This document shows, one piece after another, positions 9,952 to 20,390 of a stretch of 64,000 nt of DNA. The position numbers were made by a program, and so were the translations under genes. The DNA is from Tridacna crocea (taxonomy: Eukaryota > Mollusca > Bivalvia > Cardiida > Cardiidae), in assembly GCA_943736015.1 (NCBI GenBank), contig OX031069.1:20279235-20343234 (forward strand), written 5' to 3'. The notes under the pieces were generated by a model. It saw only the letters and a list, made by a program, of their open reading frames with translations. It did not search any database and was not told the DNA's origin. How positions within the stretch are numbered: the stretch's first letter is position 1; each line of letters starts with the position of its first letter.

Positions 9952-10166
9952 CGAACTCTTTACCATACCATAAAATTCTAGATTTGTCCAAGTTGAAAGC
10001 ATTTGCTGACCAAAAATTATATTCAACGTGTCTGTCATGGGGTAGAAAACATCGTTGGAAAAGGAGAAAATGCTGGTATCCAGCATTTTCTCCTTTTCCA
10101 ACAATGTTTTCCAAAGGCTTCTTTCTCAGTGTCTTTAACAGTCGGCATTGTGAGGTAAAAGCTTAA
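9952..10166 (+). mobile_element. Family-A MITE, stem type 1
   Basis: The left TTAA has become CGAA; the right TTAA is at 10163-10166. The hairpin carries paired changes (CGTTGGAAAAGG / CCTTTTCCAACAATG). Confidence 0.85.
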
Positions 10167-10434
10167 AGATCCATTTCCACTGGTCATTTTATTGATCAGT
10201 GTGGCAATGTAACATTTTGTAAAACCATACATGATACATGCCACATTATATATTTAGGATTAATCTTTTAGGGTGATCCCTAGCAAATTGTGAGTAGTAT
10301 AATATGTGATGGAGTTGTTGAGTATAACACTTCACGGACATGCATTAGTACGCCTTTTCATCGAGCAAGGCTAATTTACGTTTTCCGCTTTAAATACTAC
10401 ATTTTTAAGCGATTTATCACCCTAATGAAGAATG

Positions 10435-10740
10435 TTAACAGCCGATATCGCTCAGTGGGTAGAGCGTAGGACTCGTAAACACAATGTTTCGGGTCACTAC
10501 AGGTTGTGGGTTCAATTCCCCGGCTGGCCAACTAAAATTTCTAATAGTCTTTCGGATGAGACTTTAAAACCGAGGTCCCGTGTGACGGTGCTATACGCCG
10601 AGCACGTTAAAGGACTAGGCGAAGCTCTCAGTAGTTTCGACCTGTATTCTTGCACTATCCCCCGTAACAACTAACCGTGTTCTAGGGGCGTCGCTCTGAT
10701 GGACAACCGGTAGTGATGATAAATAAACGGAAATAACTAA
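10435..10740 (+). mobile_element. Full-length tRNA-derived SINE with 13-bp TSD
   Basis: A tRNA-like head (A box around CGCTCAGTGGGTAGAGCG at 10448-10465; B box GGTTCAATTCC near 10510-10520) is followed by a body with CGAGGTCCCGTGTGACGG and ending in an AACTAACTAA-type tail. It is flanked by the perfect direct repeat CTAATGAAGAATG at 10422-10434 and 10741-10753, the target-site duplication of LINE-mediated retroposition. Non-coding. The body may belong to a conserved-core SINE class; I cannot assign it. Confidence 0.85.
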
Positions 10741-11298
10741 CTAATGAAGAATGATTCTGAAAATATTGTAGTAAAAGGAGAAAATAGTTATAAACGGCAT
10801 TTTATCCCCTCCCAATAACCTTGTATATCGTTTTTGAGAGAAATTTGATCATCTGGGTCGTGTCAAATTTTCTTCCGTAAATGTTTTCAAATAAGGTAGG
10901 GGAGCGTAAAATTCAGTCGACTTAAAAAATAAAGATTGCATGTCTAGTTTATGGACACGTAACATCGCGTGCGAACAACTGTGATTTTTTTATGGGAATT
11001 TAGGTGACTTTTGATGAAAAAAAATGACTATTTACGGTGTACACGCCAAATGAAATATTGTTCTGTTCTGTTCTATTTTGTATCGCAAGAGAGATCTTTC
11101 CAAAGAAGATAAATTGCCGAAAATGGAAAAGAACTGCTCGAGCGACCGATTTCGTTTATATACCACAATATATATGTATTTTTTTTTTTCGGAGTACATG
11201 TATATTTTTTACGTTTTTTGTTACTCTGATTCCTGACATTTATCAAGATATTACGATGAGGATGCTCCAAAGTTTTCATTGACACCCGATGTCAAGAG

Positions 11299-11532
11299 TT
11301 AACCCTTTACCAGAAAACACACGTTTAGACTTTTTAATGTAGAAAGAACGTCCAGAATACACGTTAAACATGGCTGAAACGATGGAACTTACCTTTGAAA
11401 AGGGAGAAAACATTGTGGGAAAAGAAGAAAATGCTGGTTACCAGCATTTTCTTCTTTTTCCCACAATGTTTTCAGAAAGGATTATTTCATAGGATCGTAA
11501 AACCATTTTGAATGTTGGGCAAAGATCTAGGT
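11299..11532 (+). mobile_element. Family-A MITE, stem type 1
   Basis: Left TTAACCCTTTACCAGAAAAC is clear; the right end is degraded (GTTGGGCAAAGATCTAGG). Hairpin arms share a paired change (AAAGAAGAAAA / TTTTCTTCTTT instead of GGAG / CTCC). Confidence 0.83.
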
Positions 11533-12080
11533 TAGTATTACATGACCCAAAAATACTTTAAATGTATCCTTGTATATTACGTAGTCATGTAAGTTTATAC
11601 AAAATAGAGTAGATTTTGGTAGGAAACTGGATACGGTTTTCTACCCTTATGTAACGGTCACATTCGTCTACAATTGTTTCGTCGTACAAAATAAAGATTT
11701 CAAATATGACCCTATAGAACGTAATGTCTATTCTTCGGTCTACACTGTGTGTTAATATAACTGTGTGGTATTTTAACAAAAACAGTCGCTGATTTTACTG
11801 TATTATTATTCAACCCATGAACTGAAAACGTTGAGTTCTGTGTATTTGATATTGTAATATTTCACATACAGTCCGGTCACAATGACTTAGACATTTATAT
11901 TACAGTAATCGATTCTTTTTTTTACATGTAAGGTTTTAACCATCGATAGTTTAAGTAATATATTGTAACTAATGTGAAATTGGGCATCATGAGCAATTTA
12001 ATCTTTTGTCTCAATGTTTTTTACCGTCATTAGGTCCATATTTAGTAGAGCATTTTTACGTCCTTCTAACAATCTATTAA

Positions 12081-12310
12081 ATAGACCCATTACCACACAA
12101 TACCTACTTTTGACGCCCCTGAGAATGAAGCCTTTTGAAAACACTGTAGGGAAAGGAGAAAATGCTGGTAACCAGCATTTTCTCCTTTTCCCACAGTGTT
12201 TTCAACCCTTCCCAGAACAAATTTCAATTTTTCAGTCACCTTTATTTTGTCGTCTGCAAATGCTTTCAATTTGAACCAGTCTAAAATTTTGTCGAGTGGT
12301 AAAGAGTTAA
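12081..12310 (-). mobile_element. Family-A MITE, stem type 1
   Basis: Left end CCCATTACCACACAATACC, right TTAA at 12307-12310. Interior GTCGTCTGCAAATGCTTTC marks the reverse orientation. A fragment of a type-2 hairpin arm (GAGCAATTTAATC) lies at 11990-12020. Confidence 0.87.
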
Positions 12311-12384
12311 AGTTTTACCGACTATATTTACTGTGGAGCACAGGGTCTACATTCAGCGTGGGTTTTACCCTGGTTGAGCTAAGC

Positions 12385-12490
12385 ACAACTCTCTCTGACC
12401 TTTTGCGGAAAGAGTAGATTAATATCAGACGGCACAGATCGTGCAGTTTGATCTTGAACCTACACAGTTCGATACAGAGATAATTGTTAA
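12385..12490 (+). mobile_element. Family-B element, partial
   Basis: CTGACCTTTTGCGGAAAGAG leads into the hairpin with tip GACGGCACAGATCGTGCAG, ending ...TAATTGTTAAAAG. Outer left part not recognised. Confidence 0.65.
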
Positions 12491-12504
12491 AAGCATTACT
12501 TTTA

Positions 12505-12717
12505 TCCATTTACCAAACAACCCCTGGTTTGTACGACTCTTTTGAAAACGTTGTGGGAAAAGGAGAAAATGCTAGTGGTAACCAGCATTCTCTCCTTTTC
12601 CCACAATGCTTTCTACCCAGCTGGAAACAAATTTCAATTTCTTTGTTACATTTATTCTGTCATCAAGTGCTGTCAAATTGGACTTGTCTAAAATTTTGTA
12701 GTTTGGTAAAGGCTTAA
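12505..12717 (-). mobile_element. Family-A MITE
   Basis: TTACCAAACAACCCCTGG to GTAGTTTGGTAAAGGC and TTAA. The hairpin loop has a 3-bp insertion (GCTAGTGGTAACCAGC). Confidence 0.82.
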
Positions 12718-12734
12718 ATAGCTATATTTGGGTT

Positions 12735-12950
12735 TTAACCCGTTACGAAACAATCCCTGGTTTTTACGACCCTGAGACAGACGCCTTTTGAAAACATTGT
12801 GGGAAAAGGTAACCAGCACATTCTCCTTTTCCAACAATGTTTTCTACCCAGCTGGAAACAAATTTCAATTTTTGAGTTAGGTTTATTTTGTCATCTGCGA
12901 GTGCTTTCACTTGGACCAGTGTAAAATTTTGTCGTTTGGTAAAAGGTTAA
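12735..12950 (-). mobile_element. Family-A MITE with shortened hairpin
   Basis: TTAA at both ends. The left arm of the hairpin is largely missing: GTGGGAAAAGG passes straight into TAACCAGCACATTCTCC. Sits 17 bp from the preceding copy in the same orientation. Confidence 0.87.
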
Positions 12951-13938
12951 TATCGGAACGAAAAATTCATTTCAGTTATTCAACAGGATAAGGTAGATAT
13001 GTATTACGAGTAGAAACCTATCAGCGCAGTATTTCATAAACAAGTGCATTTTACTTTCGAAATTGTTGAGATGATGAATTTTAACTTTTTTGTGAATGAT
13101 GATGAAAATGAGGAAATAATGATAGCAAGATAATAAATGATAAATGATAATAACAATTTGGATTTTATTTTTAGTTAGGACAAATACATTATAAAAATAA
13201 TTTACGGATTTTTCAAACAGAAAATTAGTATTTAACTTCTAGAGGTCTATGAATGTAAACAAAGAAAAAGTTCCAATATTTTTCATCGATTATGTGAATA
13301 GTTTAATAATTAAAAGTAAGATCAAATATTAATTATCTTACCTTATTTTACAGGTCCAGTTGTTGGAAGGTGTAAAATAATTCCACGTCTTGTCAGCAGC
13401 CGGCTTCGACAGCTACTGAAAATCCGCGCGGCTACCCTGTTATACATAAACCGTCGGTAATTCGGTTTGTCGTCATAGTCAGATGGTTCAGCGCGCACGG
13501 ATACCTGACCCGCATTTTAGGGTACTATTTTTAACCTATATTTAAATCTAGTACACTAATACACCTCTCTTTAATACACTAATTTTTGATGCAACTCGCA
13601 ATCTTATAAAACAGAAATGGATCACTGTTCCGAATTTCAGTTTCCGCAACTTTCGTTCAAAAGATTTGTTGAAAAACTATACAACCCAAAGCATACTTCA
13701 AAAAGACAAAATATTTGGAGATAAAAAAAGTAGGACGTTATGTAACGGCTCAGTTTGTATATCCCCCGGCTGTTGAATTAGATTATGTGTTATCTGTACT
13801 CAATTAATTAAGGATCTACATTTCTTTTAACGTTTTCGGCAATAAATTATCATACTTTTAACATAAATGCATTGTTTTATCAGTAATACGTATATAAACC
13901 GTCAAACTGCTCAATAGATTGACTGAAAATACCCAACT
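12951..13938. other. About 1 kb without recognised repeats
   Basis: AT-rich, with GATAAT-type low complexity near 13080-13160 and a locally GC-richer patch at 13370-13520. An ATTCAACAGGATAAGG stretch just after 12960 looks like a family-B tail. No coding signal. Confidence 0.45.
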
Positions 13939-14137
13939 TTAACTCATTACCAAACGACAAAATTTTAGACTGGTTCAAATTGAAAGCATTTGCAGACGGC
14001 AAAATAAAGGTGACTGAAAAATTGAAATTTGTTCTGGGAAGGGTAGAAAACACTGTGGGAAAAGGAGAAAATGCTGGTTTTCAAAAGGCTTCTTTCTCAG
14101 GGGCGTCAAAAGTAGGGATTGTGTGGTAATGGTTTAA
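13939..14137 (+). mobile_element. Family-A MITE lacking one hairpin arm
   Basis: Both TTAA ends and both TIRs are good, but after GGAGAAAATGCTGGTT the sequence jumps to TTCAAAAGGCTTCTTTC, so the entire right arm is gone (199 bp). Confidence 0.9.
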
Positions 14138-14236
14138 TTCTATACTAGACGAAGAAATTCTAGTCTGGCACTACATGTAATTGAAAGCAATTGCCGGACT
14201 CAACCAATTTTTTTCTGTCATATCTTTTTTGCTCTG

Positions 14237-14465
14237 TTAACCCATTACCACACAATCCCTACTTTTGACGCCCCTGAGAAAGATGCCTTTTGAAAACACT
14301 GTAGGAAAAGGAGAAAATGCTGGTAACCAGCATTTTCTCCTTTTCCCACAGTGTTTTCTACCCTTCCCAGAACAAATTTAAATTTTTCAGTCGCCTTTAT
14401 TTTGTCGTCTGCAAATGCTTTCAATTTGAACCAGTCTAAAATTTTGTCGTTTGGTAATGGGTTAA
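14237..14465 (-). mobile_element. Intact family-A MITE, stem type 1
   Basis: 229 bp, TTAA to TTAA. Very similar to the arm-less copy 100 bp away, but in opposite orientation, so the pair forms a large inverted repeat. Confidence 0.93.
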
Positions 14466-14690
14466 AAGAGGGCTTTATGCACCTGAAAAAAGTTTCGTCC
14501 AAGGTCGGCCGATTCCTAAACTACATCTTACCTCGGCGGTAGACCGGTCGTTTTGCATTTGACCAGTGAACCACGTCGCTTATAGCAGCGACATAAACAA
14601 CCTTGATGAAGTTATTCACATCTATTTATCTGTAGGTAAAAACTTCAACCGGACATTGATAAACCATCAAAAAAATGAATGTACGAACTT

Positions 14691-14872
14691 TTTGGCAACT
14701 CAACAGAAATATAAATTATTTAGAAAGATTTCGATAGCAAATTAAATTTCAAGAGGAGCCGTACAATTTTCAGAACGGTAAACCTTTGTCAACTCAACAG
14801 AAATATATTTAGAAAGATTTCGATAGAAAATTGAAATTCAAGAGGAGCCTTACAATTTTCGGAACGGTAAAC
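14691..14872. repeat. 94-bp tandem duplication
   Basis: Two units containing CAACTCAACAGAAATAT, TTTAGAAAGATTTCGATAG, CAAGAGGAGCC and GAACGGTAAACC; the second has lost a few bases. Confidence 0.8.
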
Positions 14873-15034
14873 CGGCGTATTTCCGGTATGTACCGATCTG
14901 GTGCATATCAATCTGCCAGATACAGCCGAGGGATTTTATGGCTCCCATCCCCCAAATATGCTGAATGACTGCGTGGACTGACCTCTGTCGAAACTTTTTG
15001 TTATGAGTCAATATTCTACAAGTCCGAGACGGCA

Positions 15035-15180
15035 CTTTACGACTGCATTAGATTTTATACTACAGTAGACTTGAGCAAAACAGAATATTACATAATAAAA
15101 CGGTGGACTGCGCAGGCTGATCGGAAGGACACTTTACGCAAACGTCCGAATGCCCCTTTTCGCAAATTGCAGGCCACAGT
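15035..15180 (-). mobile_element. Family-C element, partial hairpin
   Basis: The arm GACTGCGCAGGCTGATCGG then GACACTTTACGCAAACGTCC and CCCCTTTTCGCAAATTGC match family C; upstream flank TAGACTTGAGCAAAACAG also matches. The opposite arm is missing. Confidence 0.65.
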
Positions 15181-15189
15181 CTGATTCAG

Positions 15190-15345
15190 TCATTTGTGCT
15201 AACAGGAGTGTCCTTGGGCAAAACACTTCAGAGCCTAGCCTAGTACTGGTGAAACCCAGGAAACATGAATATGTGAACTGTCGCCGTGATATGACTGAAA
15301 TAATGTTGAAAGCGGCGTAAAACACCATTCAAACATACAAACAGT
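15190..15345 (-). mobile_element. SINE tail fragment
   Basis: Minus strand reads ATGGTGTTTTACGCCGC, TTTCAACATTATTTCAG, then GTTCACATATTCATG and TTCCTGGGTTTCACC; this is the same tail as at 42.8 and 47.5 kb. No tRNA head found. A family-D outer fragment follows (15345-15480). Confidence 0.6.
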
Positions 15346-15480
15346 CATTTGTTCGACAAAATGGATTTTACAGATCTCTGATCATGACTGTGATCACGTG
15401 ACTGTGATCACGTGATTGGTATCTTGCGTCACGCAGTGTATCAAGCCCGTCTTTGCTAGAGTATGCCATGGCTTATATCT

Positions 15481-16500
15481 TTTTCTAATTGTGTTGCAAC
15501 ATAAGGTTACACGTCGCCATTGTTAACACTACACGTGATGTTTGACCGTATGCTCTTCCAGATGATCCCAATTACAGATCTATCATTGTCCATTTTGAAA
15601 TTTCTTTTGCAGAAGTGCAACTAGGTTTGACAAAAGTTTATCTAGTTTAGTGCACAGGTTTTTTCCTTGTAAAATACTGAATGTCTCTGTGTGTATTTCG
15701 AACGTGACTGTTACTGCCGACCTCTACCTGAACCGTATGTGCAATGTATCTTTTATATATATATATGTGCTGTTTCACTCAATTTTTGTGGTATTTGTCG
15801 AAGACAATACCACTGTGATTTCAAGATTGAATTTTGATAACCATGTATCTTATTTTGTGCAAAGCCGAAGGAAATAAACCCAGTTAAACTAATTTTTTCT
15901 CAGGCAAATGAGTTTTTCGGTGGCACTCAGGTATGTAATTTGAAATAACATATTAAAATACATTGGGCGAGGCCATCGATCGTTGAGATACTTATTTTTT
16001 ATTGAAAATAGCTTCTATCGCTCATAGCCTTTTATTGGCGCAAGGATACAAATTTGCCTGCTTTTTCGTTCCGAACCAATTCGTTCCATGGCTTGTCGTC
16101 CTATGATTGCGCTCTTCTCCATGTGATTGCTCATGAATATTTATAGATCGAAGTAATTGATTGTAATGTTGGAAATTAAATGTAAAACGCTAAAGATATT
16201 TCAAAATTATAGTTTTAAGGTATATGAGCACTCTCCCTTCAACCGAAAAGGTATTCATTTGCTTAGTGGGTTGACTTTTAAGCCAATATTTGAGCAATAT
16301 GTCTCTTTTTCTTTCAAACTATTAATTCCATACAATGTGTTTCCTTGACAAATACCACTTCAGCGTTCTCAACGCTTTGATTTCTTTTTACTATTCTGAA
16401 TTTCCCATATGTACCTACTTATGTATTTAAATCTTTGTACACAGAAGACGAACCTTCTGTGGTCGAGCTAAAAATACGGTATTCTATTGTATTATGTACT
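15481..16500. other. About 1 kb without recognised elements
   Basis: AT-rich sequence with a short ATATATAT run at 15755-15770. No conserved coding or element ends recognised. Confidence 0.45.
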
Positions 16501-16565
16501 AACATCACCAGCTTCTAACTGAATCGCCCGTGCATGTTCGGCATTATTGGTGTCTGCAGGCCGGA

Positions 16566-16970
16566 TAGAGCCGAAGACAGTCGCAATGACGACCAAGTAC
16601 GAACATTTCCGATAGAAGTCGATAGATACGATCCGTATCGACAGTTCGAGCATGGGCCCAGGGTCCGTATTCACCAACCATTCTTAAGAACATTCTTAGT
16701 CCTATTCTCCAGAATGTCATCAATGTGAAAGTAACAGAACTTCTGATTTTGCTAAACCGGCTGGTTTAGCCGATCAGAAGTTCTGTTACTGTAACAGTTA
16801 GAAAATCTTATAGAATAAGATAAAGAACGTTCTTAAAAATGGTTGGTGAATTCGGACCCTGGACCCTGGACCCTGACCCAGGCTTGAACTGTCGATACAG
16901 ATCTGTCTATCGACTTCTATCGGAAATGTTCGTACTTGATCGTCATTATCGACTTTCCTCGGCTTTGTCT
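16566..16970. repeat. Large palindrome with a family-F MITE in its centre
   Basis: Left arm (16566-16656) has GACCAAGTACGAACATTTCC and GATAGAAGTCGATAGATAC; right arm (16873-16970) has GTCTATCGACTTCTATCGG and AAATGTTCGTACTTGATCG. Arms are about 90 bp and near-complementary. The loop is occupied by the family-F copy. Confidence 0.85.
16661..16860. mobile_element. Family-F MITE
   Basis: GTCCGTATTCACCAACCATT to AATGGTTGGTGAATTCGGAC, centre CTAAACCGGCTGGTTTAG with matching AGTAACAGAACTTCTGAT arms. Confidence 0.88.
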
Positions 16971-17194
16971 TTATGTGAGTTTTTTTCAGAAAACTTCCTT
17001 CAGAATTTTCCGCAGATGTTCGTCATTTTCGACTACTACCGAAAGAGTCAGTGATTGTCCCGCAGCTGTGATATGCAAGTATACGGAATATCCCGAAAAA
17101 TTTTTTGTGTCAAATATATGAGGATTACTCAATTACAATCAATTTTTTCAAAACTAATTACATAATTTATGCACGCGATGAAAAAGGTGGGCAT

Positions 17195-17310
17195 GTGTAA
17201 TACAGAGAAATGACCCCCATTACAAAATGACTCATGGGTCATTTCTCTACGTTAAGAAATGACCCGTGGGTCATTTTGTAATGGGGGTCATTTCTCTGCA
17301 TTACACCGGG
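17195..17310. repeat. Perfect-type foldback of about 55-bp arms
   Basis: TGTAATACAGAGAAATGACC / GGTCATTTCTCTGCATTACA and CCCATTACAAAATGAC / GTCATTTTGTAATGGG pair; within each arm a smaller palindrome ATGACTCATGGGTCAT / ATGACCCGTGGGTCAT recurs. Confidence 0.88.
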
Positions 17311-17553
17311 CAAATGGTAATTTTTAAGCAACATCTTAAAAAAAAAACATATGCAATTATAATGAAAGGTCCTTTTAAAATTTGATAATTTCTCCGTTTC
17401 TTACAATGGATTTTACCTGTTCTAAATACAGGCGTTAGTTTTACAAATGGGCACAACAAAAGAGTACATTTGGTACAGTAAAGGGTGAAATTGGGTACCG
17501 ATTACCTATAGGTCAACAAGGTGTCCGACTCGACCCCTAATGGTGAAAACCCT

Positions 17554-17781
17554 TTAACCCTTTACCAAACAATACCTGGGTTTATGCCGTACAAAGAATC
17601 CGCCTAAAACATTGTGGAAAAAGGAGAAAATGCTGGTAACATGCTTTTCTCCTTTTCCGTCATTTTTTTTTCTTTTCTTCTAAAATCAAGTCTCAATTTT
17701 TGAGTTACGTTTATTTTTTGTCGTCTTCAACTACTTTCAATTTGGACAAGTCGAACATTTTGTCTTTTGGTAAAGACTTAA
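17554..17781 (-). mobile_element. Family-A MITE
   Basis: TTAACCCTTTACCAAACAAT to TTTTGGTAAAGACTTAA, 228 bp. The hairpin is imperfect (GCTGGTAACATGCTTTTC; the right arm has a poly-T insertion). Confidence 0.85.
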
Positions 17782-18184
17782 TTATCTGTCTGAGAGGGTG
17801 TTTCGCTTGTTATCTATTTCTTTTCTGGTCTTTTACTGACAGTATTTTTTTGTGTAACCAGCCTGTAAAAGTTTAGCTTTTATTTTTAAATTGCAGGAAA
17901 AGAAGCAGATTCATAAGGTGGATGAAATTCTACTGTTTTGACAATGTCTGTAGTGCCCGATTCAAAAGGTAATATTTGTGGTACCCTATATTTCTCAATT
18001 CAAAAAGATATAATAATTACCTCCCTTTTCAGAAAACTAACAAAAGTATCAAAAAATAATTTCAAGATAGACATAAACGGAATTTCTGATCCCTTAGAAA
18101 TGTGCAAAAAATTATTTCTACACAAATCCTTATTTATGAACCAATTAGAATTTTTGCCCCATGTTCACCGGAAGTGCATTACAC

Positions 18185-18360
18185 AGGTCTTACCTTAAAT
18201 ACAATACGTAACAACTATGCTAGGAAGAATTCTCTTTAGCTCAGTCGTTACGGTGTCAACCTTTCGTCCAGGCGTTCTAGGTTCGAATCCTGCCCTGTCA
18301 TTGTACTTATTTCTTAGCATTTGTTCATGTATTTATTGTTACGGACTTCACAGTTATGGA
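18185..18360 (+). mobile_element. tRNA-derived SINE
   Basis: A box TAGCTCAGTCGTTACGG (18237-18253) and a perfect B box GGTTCGAATCC (18280-18290). Flanks TTAAATACAATACG, GCTAGGAAGA and GTTACGGACTTCAC recur in the copy at 53.8 kb, so the transcript-like unit is larger than a tRNA. Confidence 0.75.
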
Positions 18361-18502
18361 TGAAAAAATATTTTATATTACAATTGGGCTAATAAAAAGA
18401 AAGACTGGTCCTTTGACATACATAAAAAATATTAACAAGAGGGCCAAGATGGCTCTGGATCGCTCACCTAAATCTTTAAGATGATCGTAACCAACTCGGT
18501 CT

Positions 18503-18733
18503 TTAACCCTTCACTCCATAGATACTCATTTTTACGTATCAACAACAGACAGCTGTTGAAAACATTGTTGGAAAAGGAGAAATTGCTCGTAACAAGCAAT
18601 TTCTCCTTTTTTCCACAGTGTTTTCCACTCAATCAGATATTTGTATCCTCATTTGTCCATATTTTTGACAACATATCTTTATTTGCTGCTGAAATGTAAG
18701 AGCCTCAAATTGGCATATCACGTACAGGGTTAA
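18503..18733 (-). mobile_element. Intact family-A MITE, TIR type 2
   Basis: 231 bp with TTAA ends. TIR is CCCTTCACTCCATAGATAC rather than CCCTTTACCAAACGAC; right end GGCATATCACGTACAGGG. Stem type 2 (TTGCTCGTAACAAGCAA). Confidence 0.88.
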
Positions 18734-19345
18734 AGGATTGATACCGGTATTTTGGAAACAAAATTATCTTGCCAAGCAATTTTGAAAAGGTCGCATGCAA
18801 AAATCTTTTCAAAATCTGTCACCACCCCTACAATTATCACCACAGCCATGTTTTAGACAAATCAGAATTCTGCACAAGAGCAGTCGCCCGATAGTAGCTA
18901 AAAATATTAAGTGGAACAAGAGCATCGCATGGGGGTGCCAATGATTGGCATTTAGGTGCTGGATAGTAAGTCAAAATTCTAAGTAGTAAAACGTGGCATG
19001 ATTTGGACAAAGTGATTTTTGATTTATCTGTCGTCGTTGTATGGGTTGCTCTTTTACTAGTAAACAATTATTCCAAGTTTTAAGTACATATGTTGAGTGT
19101 AAAACGAGATATAACAAATGTCAAAGTTTTTGCACAAACAACAACGTAGATGACGACAACAGGACTATGGCAATACCTCCACGTTTTCTTTAAAAAAGCT
19201 TTAAAAGGGCATTATAGCTCGTATAAGGATCGTTTTTGTGAAATTACTTCAAAGTCTGACGAGTGGTGTAAGAGAAGAAGAATTTTATTTGAAAGAATTT
19301 CTTTAAGTCAATACGGTGCAAAGAGCCCCCCCCCCACCCCGCCTT

Positions 19346-20310
19346 CCATGTTTTTCGACGGACGAAAATTTCGCAGACACTTTTTTAAAAGGGTCATCAA
19401 AGGAACATTTCTGAGCAATTATTTCAAAATCTAACCAGCTGTTTCAGAAGACAAGATTTTAAAAGAATTTCTCAGAAAATTCCATTTGGTTGGCAAGGTA
19501 AACAGAGTTTTTTATGGAATCGAATTCTGTGGACATTTTTAAAAGAGGACCGCTTTGGGAACATTCCAGCCAAGTCTGGTCCAAATTGGAATAGCTGTTT
19601 AAGAGAAGATGTTTAAAGAATTGTTGACACCGCTGGAGGCAAAGAGTCACCCCCACCCCAACACACAAACACACACACACACCAGCATGGCAATGTTTTT
19701 CGATGGATGAAAATTTTGCGAACTATTCTTGAAAAGGCATACCTAAGCAAAATGTCTATGAAATTATATTAAAATCTGACCAATTGTTTCAGAGGAGAAG
19801 ATTTTTAAAGAAAATCTTAGAAAATTCAATATAGTTGCCATGATAACCAGGGTTTTTGATGGAATCAAATACTGTGAACACGTTTGAAAGAGGAATGCCA
19901 AAGAAACAATCCGGCCAAACTTTGTCCAAAGTGGCCCTGTGGTTTAGAAGAAGAACATGTTTAAAGAGTTATGGACAAAGCTGGAGACAAAGAGTACGCC
20001 CACCCACCCCCACCCCTTCCCACGGCCATGTTTTCAGATGGATCAAACTTTCACTAACACTCTTTGTAAAGTGGCACCCAAAGAACGTGTTATCAGTGAA
20101 ATTATTTCAAAATCTGACTAGCTGTTTCCGAGATGATTTAAAAAAATATATAAGAAAATTCCATTCGGTTGCCATGGCAACTAGCGTTTTTGATGGAATC
20201 AGATACTGTGAACACATTTTAAAGAGGATCTCCCAGGGAACATTCCAGTCAAGCTGGTCCAAATCGGCCCTGTGTTTTAGGAGAAGAAGATGTTTAAAAA
20301 ATTGTTGACG
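19346..20310 (+). repeat. 338-bp tandem array, about 3 units
   Basis: Unit starts at about 19346, 19686 and 20023, each with GATGGATGAAAATTT-like openings, CAGAAAATTCCAT, a TTTTGATGGAATC...GTGAACAC segment, and GAAGAAGATGTTTAAAGA near the end. A deleted unit precedes at 19160-19340. Units differ by tens of percent and end in C-rich (CCCACCC) tracts. Confidence 0.8.
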
Positions 20311-20390
20311 ACGCACGACGGACGATGCATGACACACGATGCTGGGCGATCCGAAGAGGGCCCCTTGAGCACGTAGTGCTCATGTGAGGT

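Larger units (their letters stand above)
18432..20390 (+). repeat. Composite interspersed repeat with internal tandem array
   Basis: Begins AACAAGAGGGCCAAGATGG and TCTGGATCGCTCACC, ends GAGGGCCCCTTGAGCACG and AGTGCTCATGTGAGG after a GACGACGCACGACGGACG segment. I recall similar end sequences as common repeats in molluscs. It is interrupted by a family-A copy and contains the 338-bp array. No intact reading frame. Confidence 0.55.

Noticed and set aside
10435..10520. Possible tRNA genes at 10.4, 18.2, 53.8, and 7.0/47.8 kb (minus)
   Set aside because: A and B boxes are good but acceptor stems do not pair and each continues into SINE body sequence.
11037..11100. TTCTGTTCTGTTCTATTTTG as a telomere-like or regulatory repeat
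   Set aside because: Only two or three imperfect units; simple sequence.
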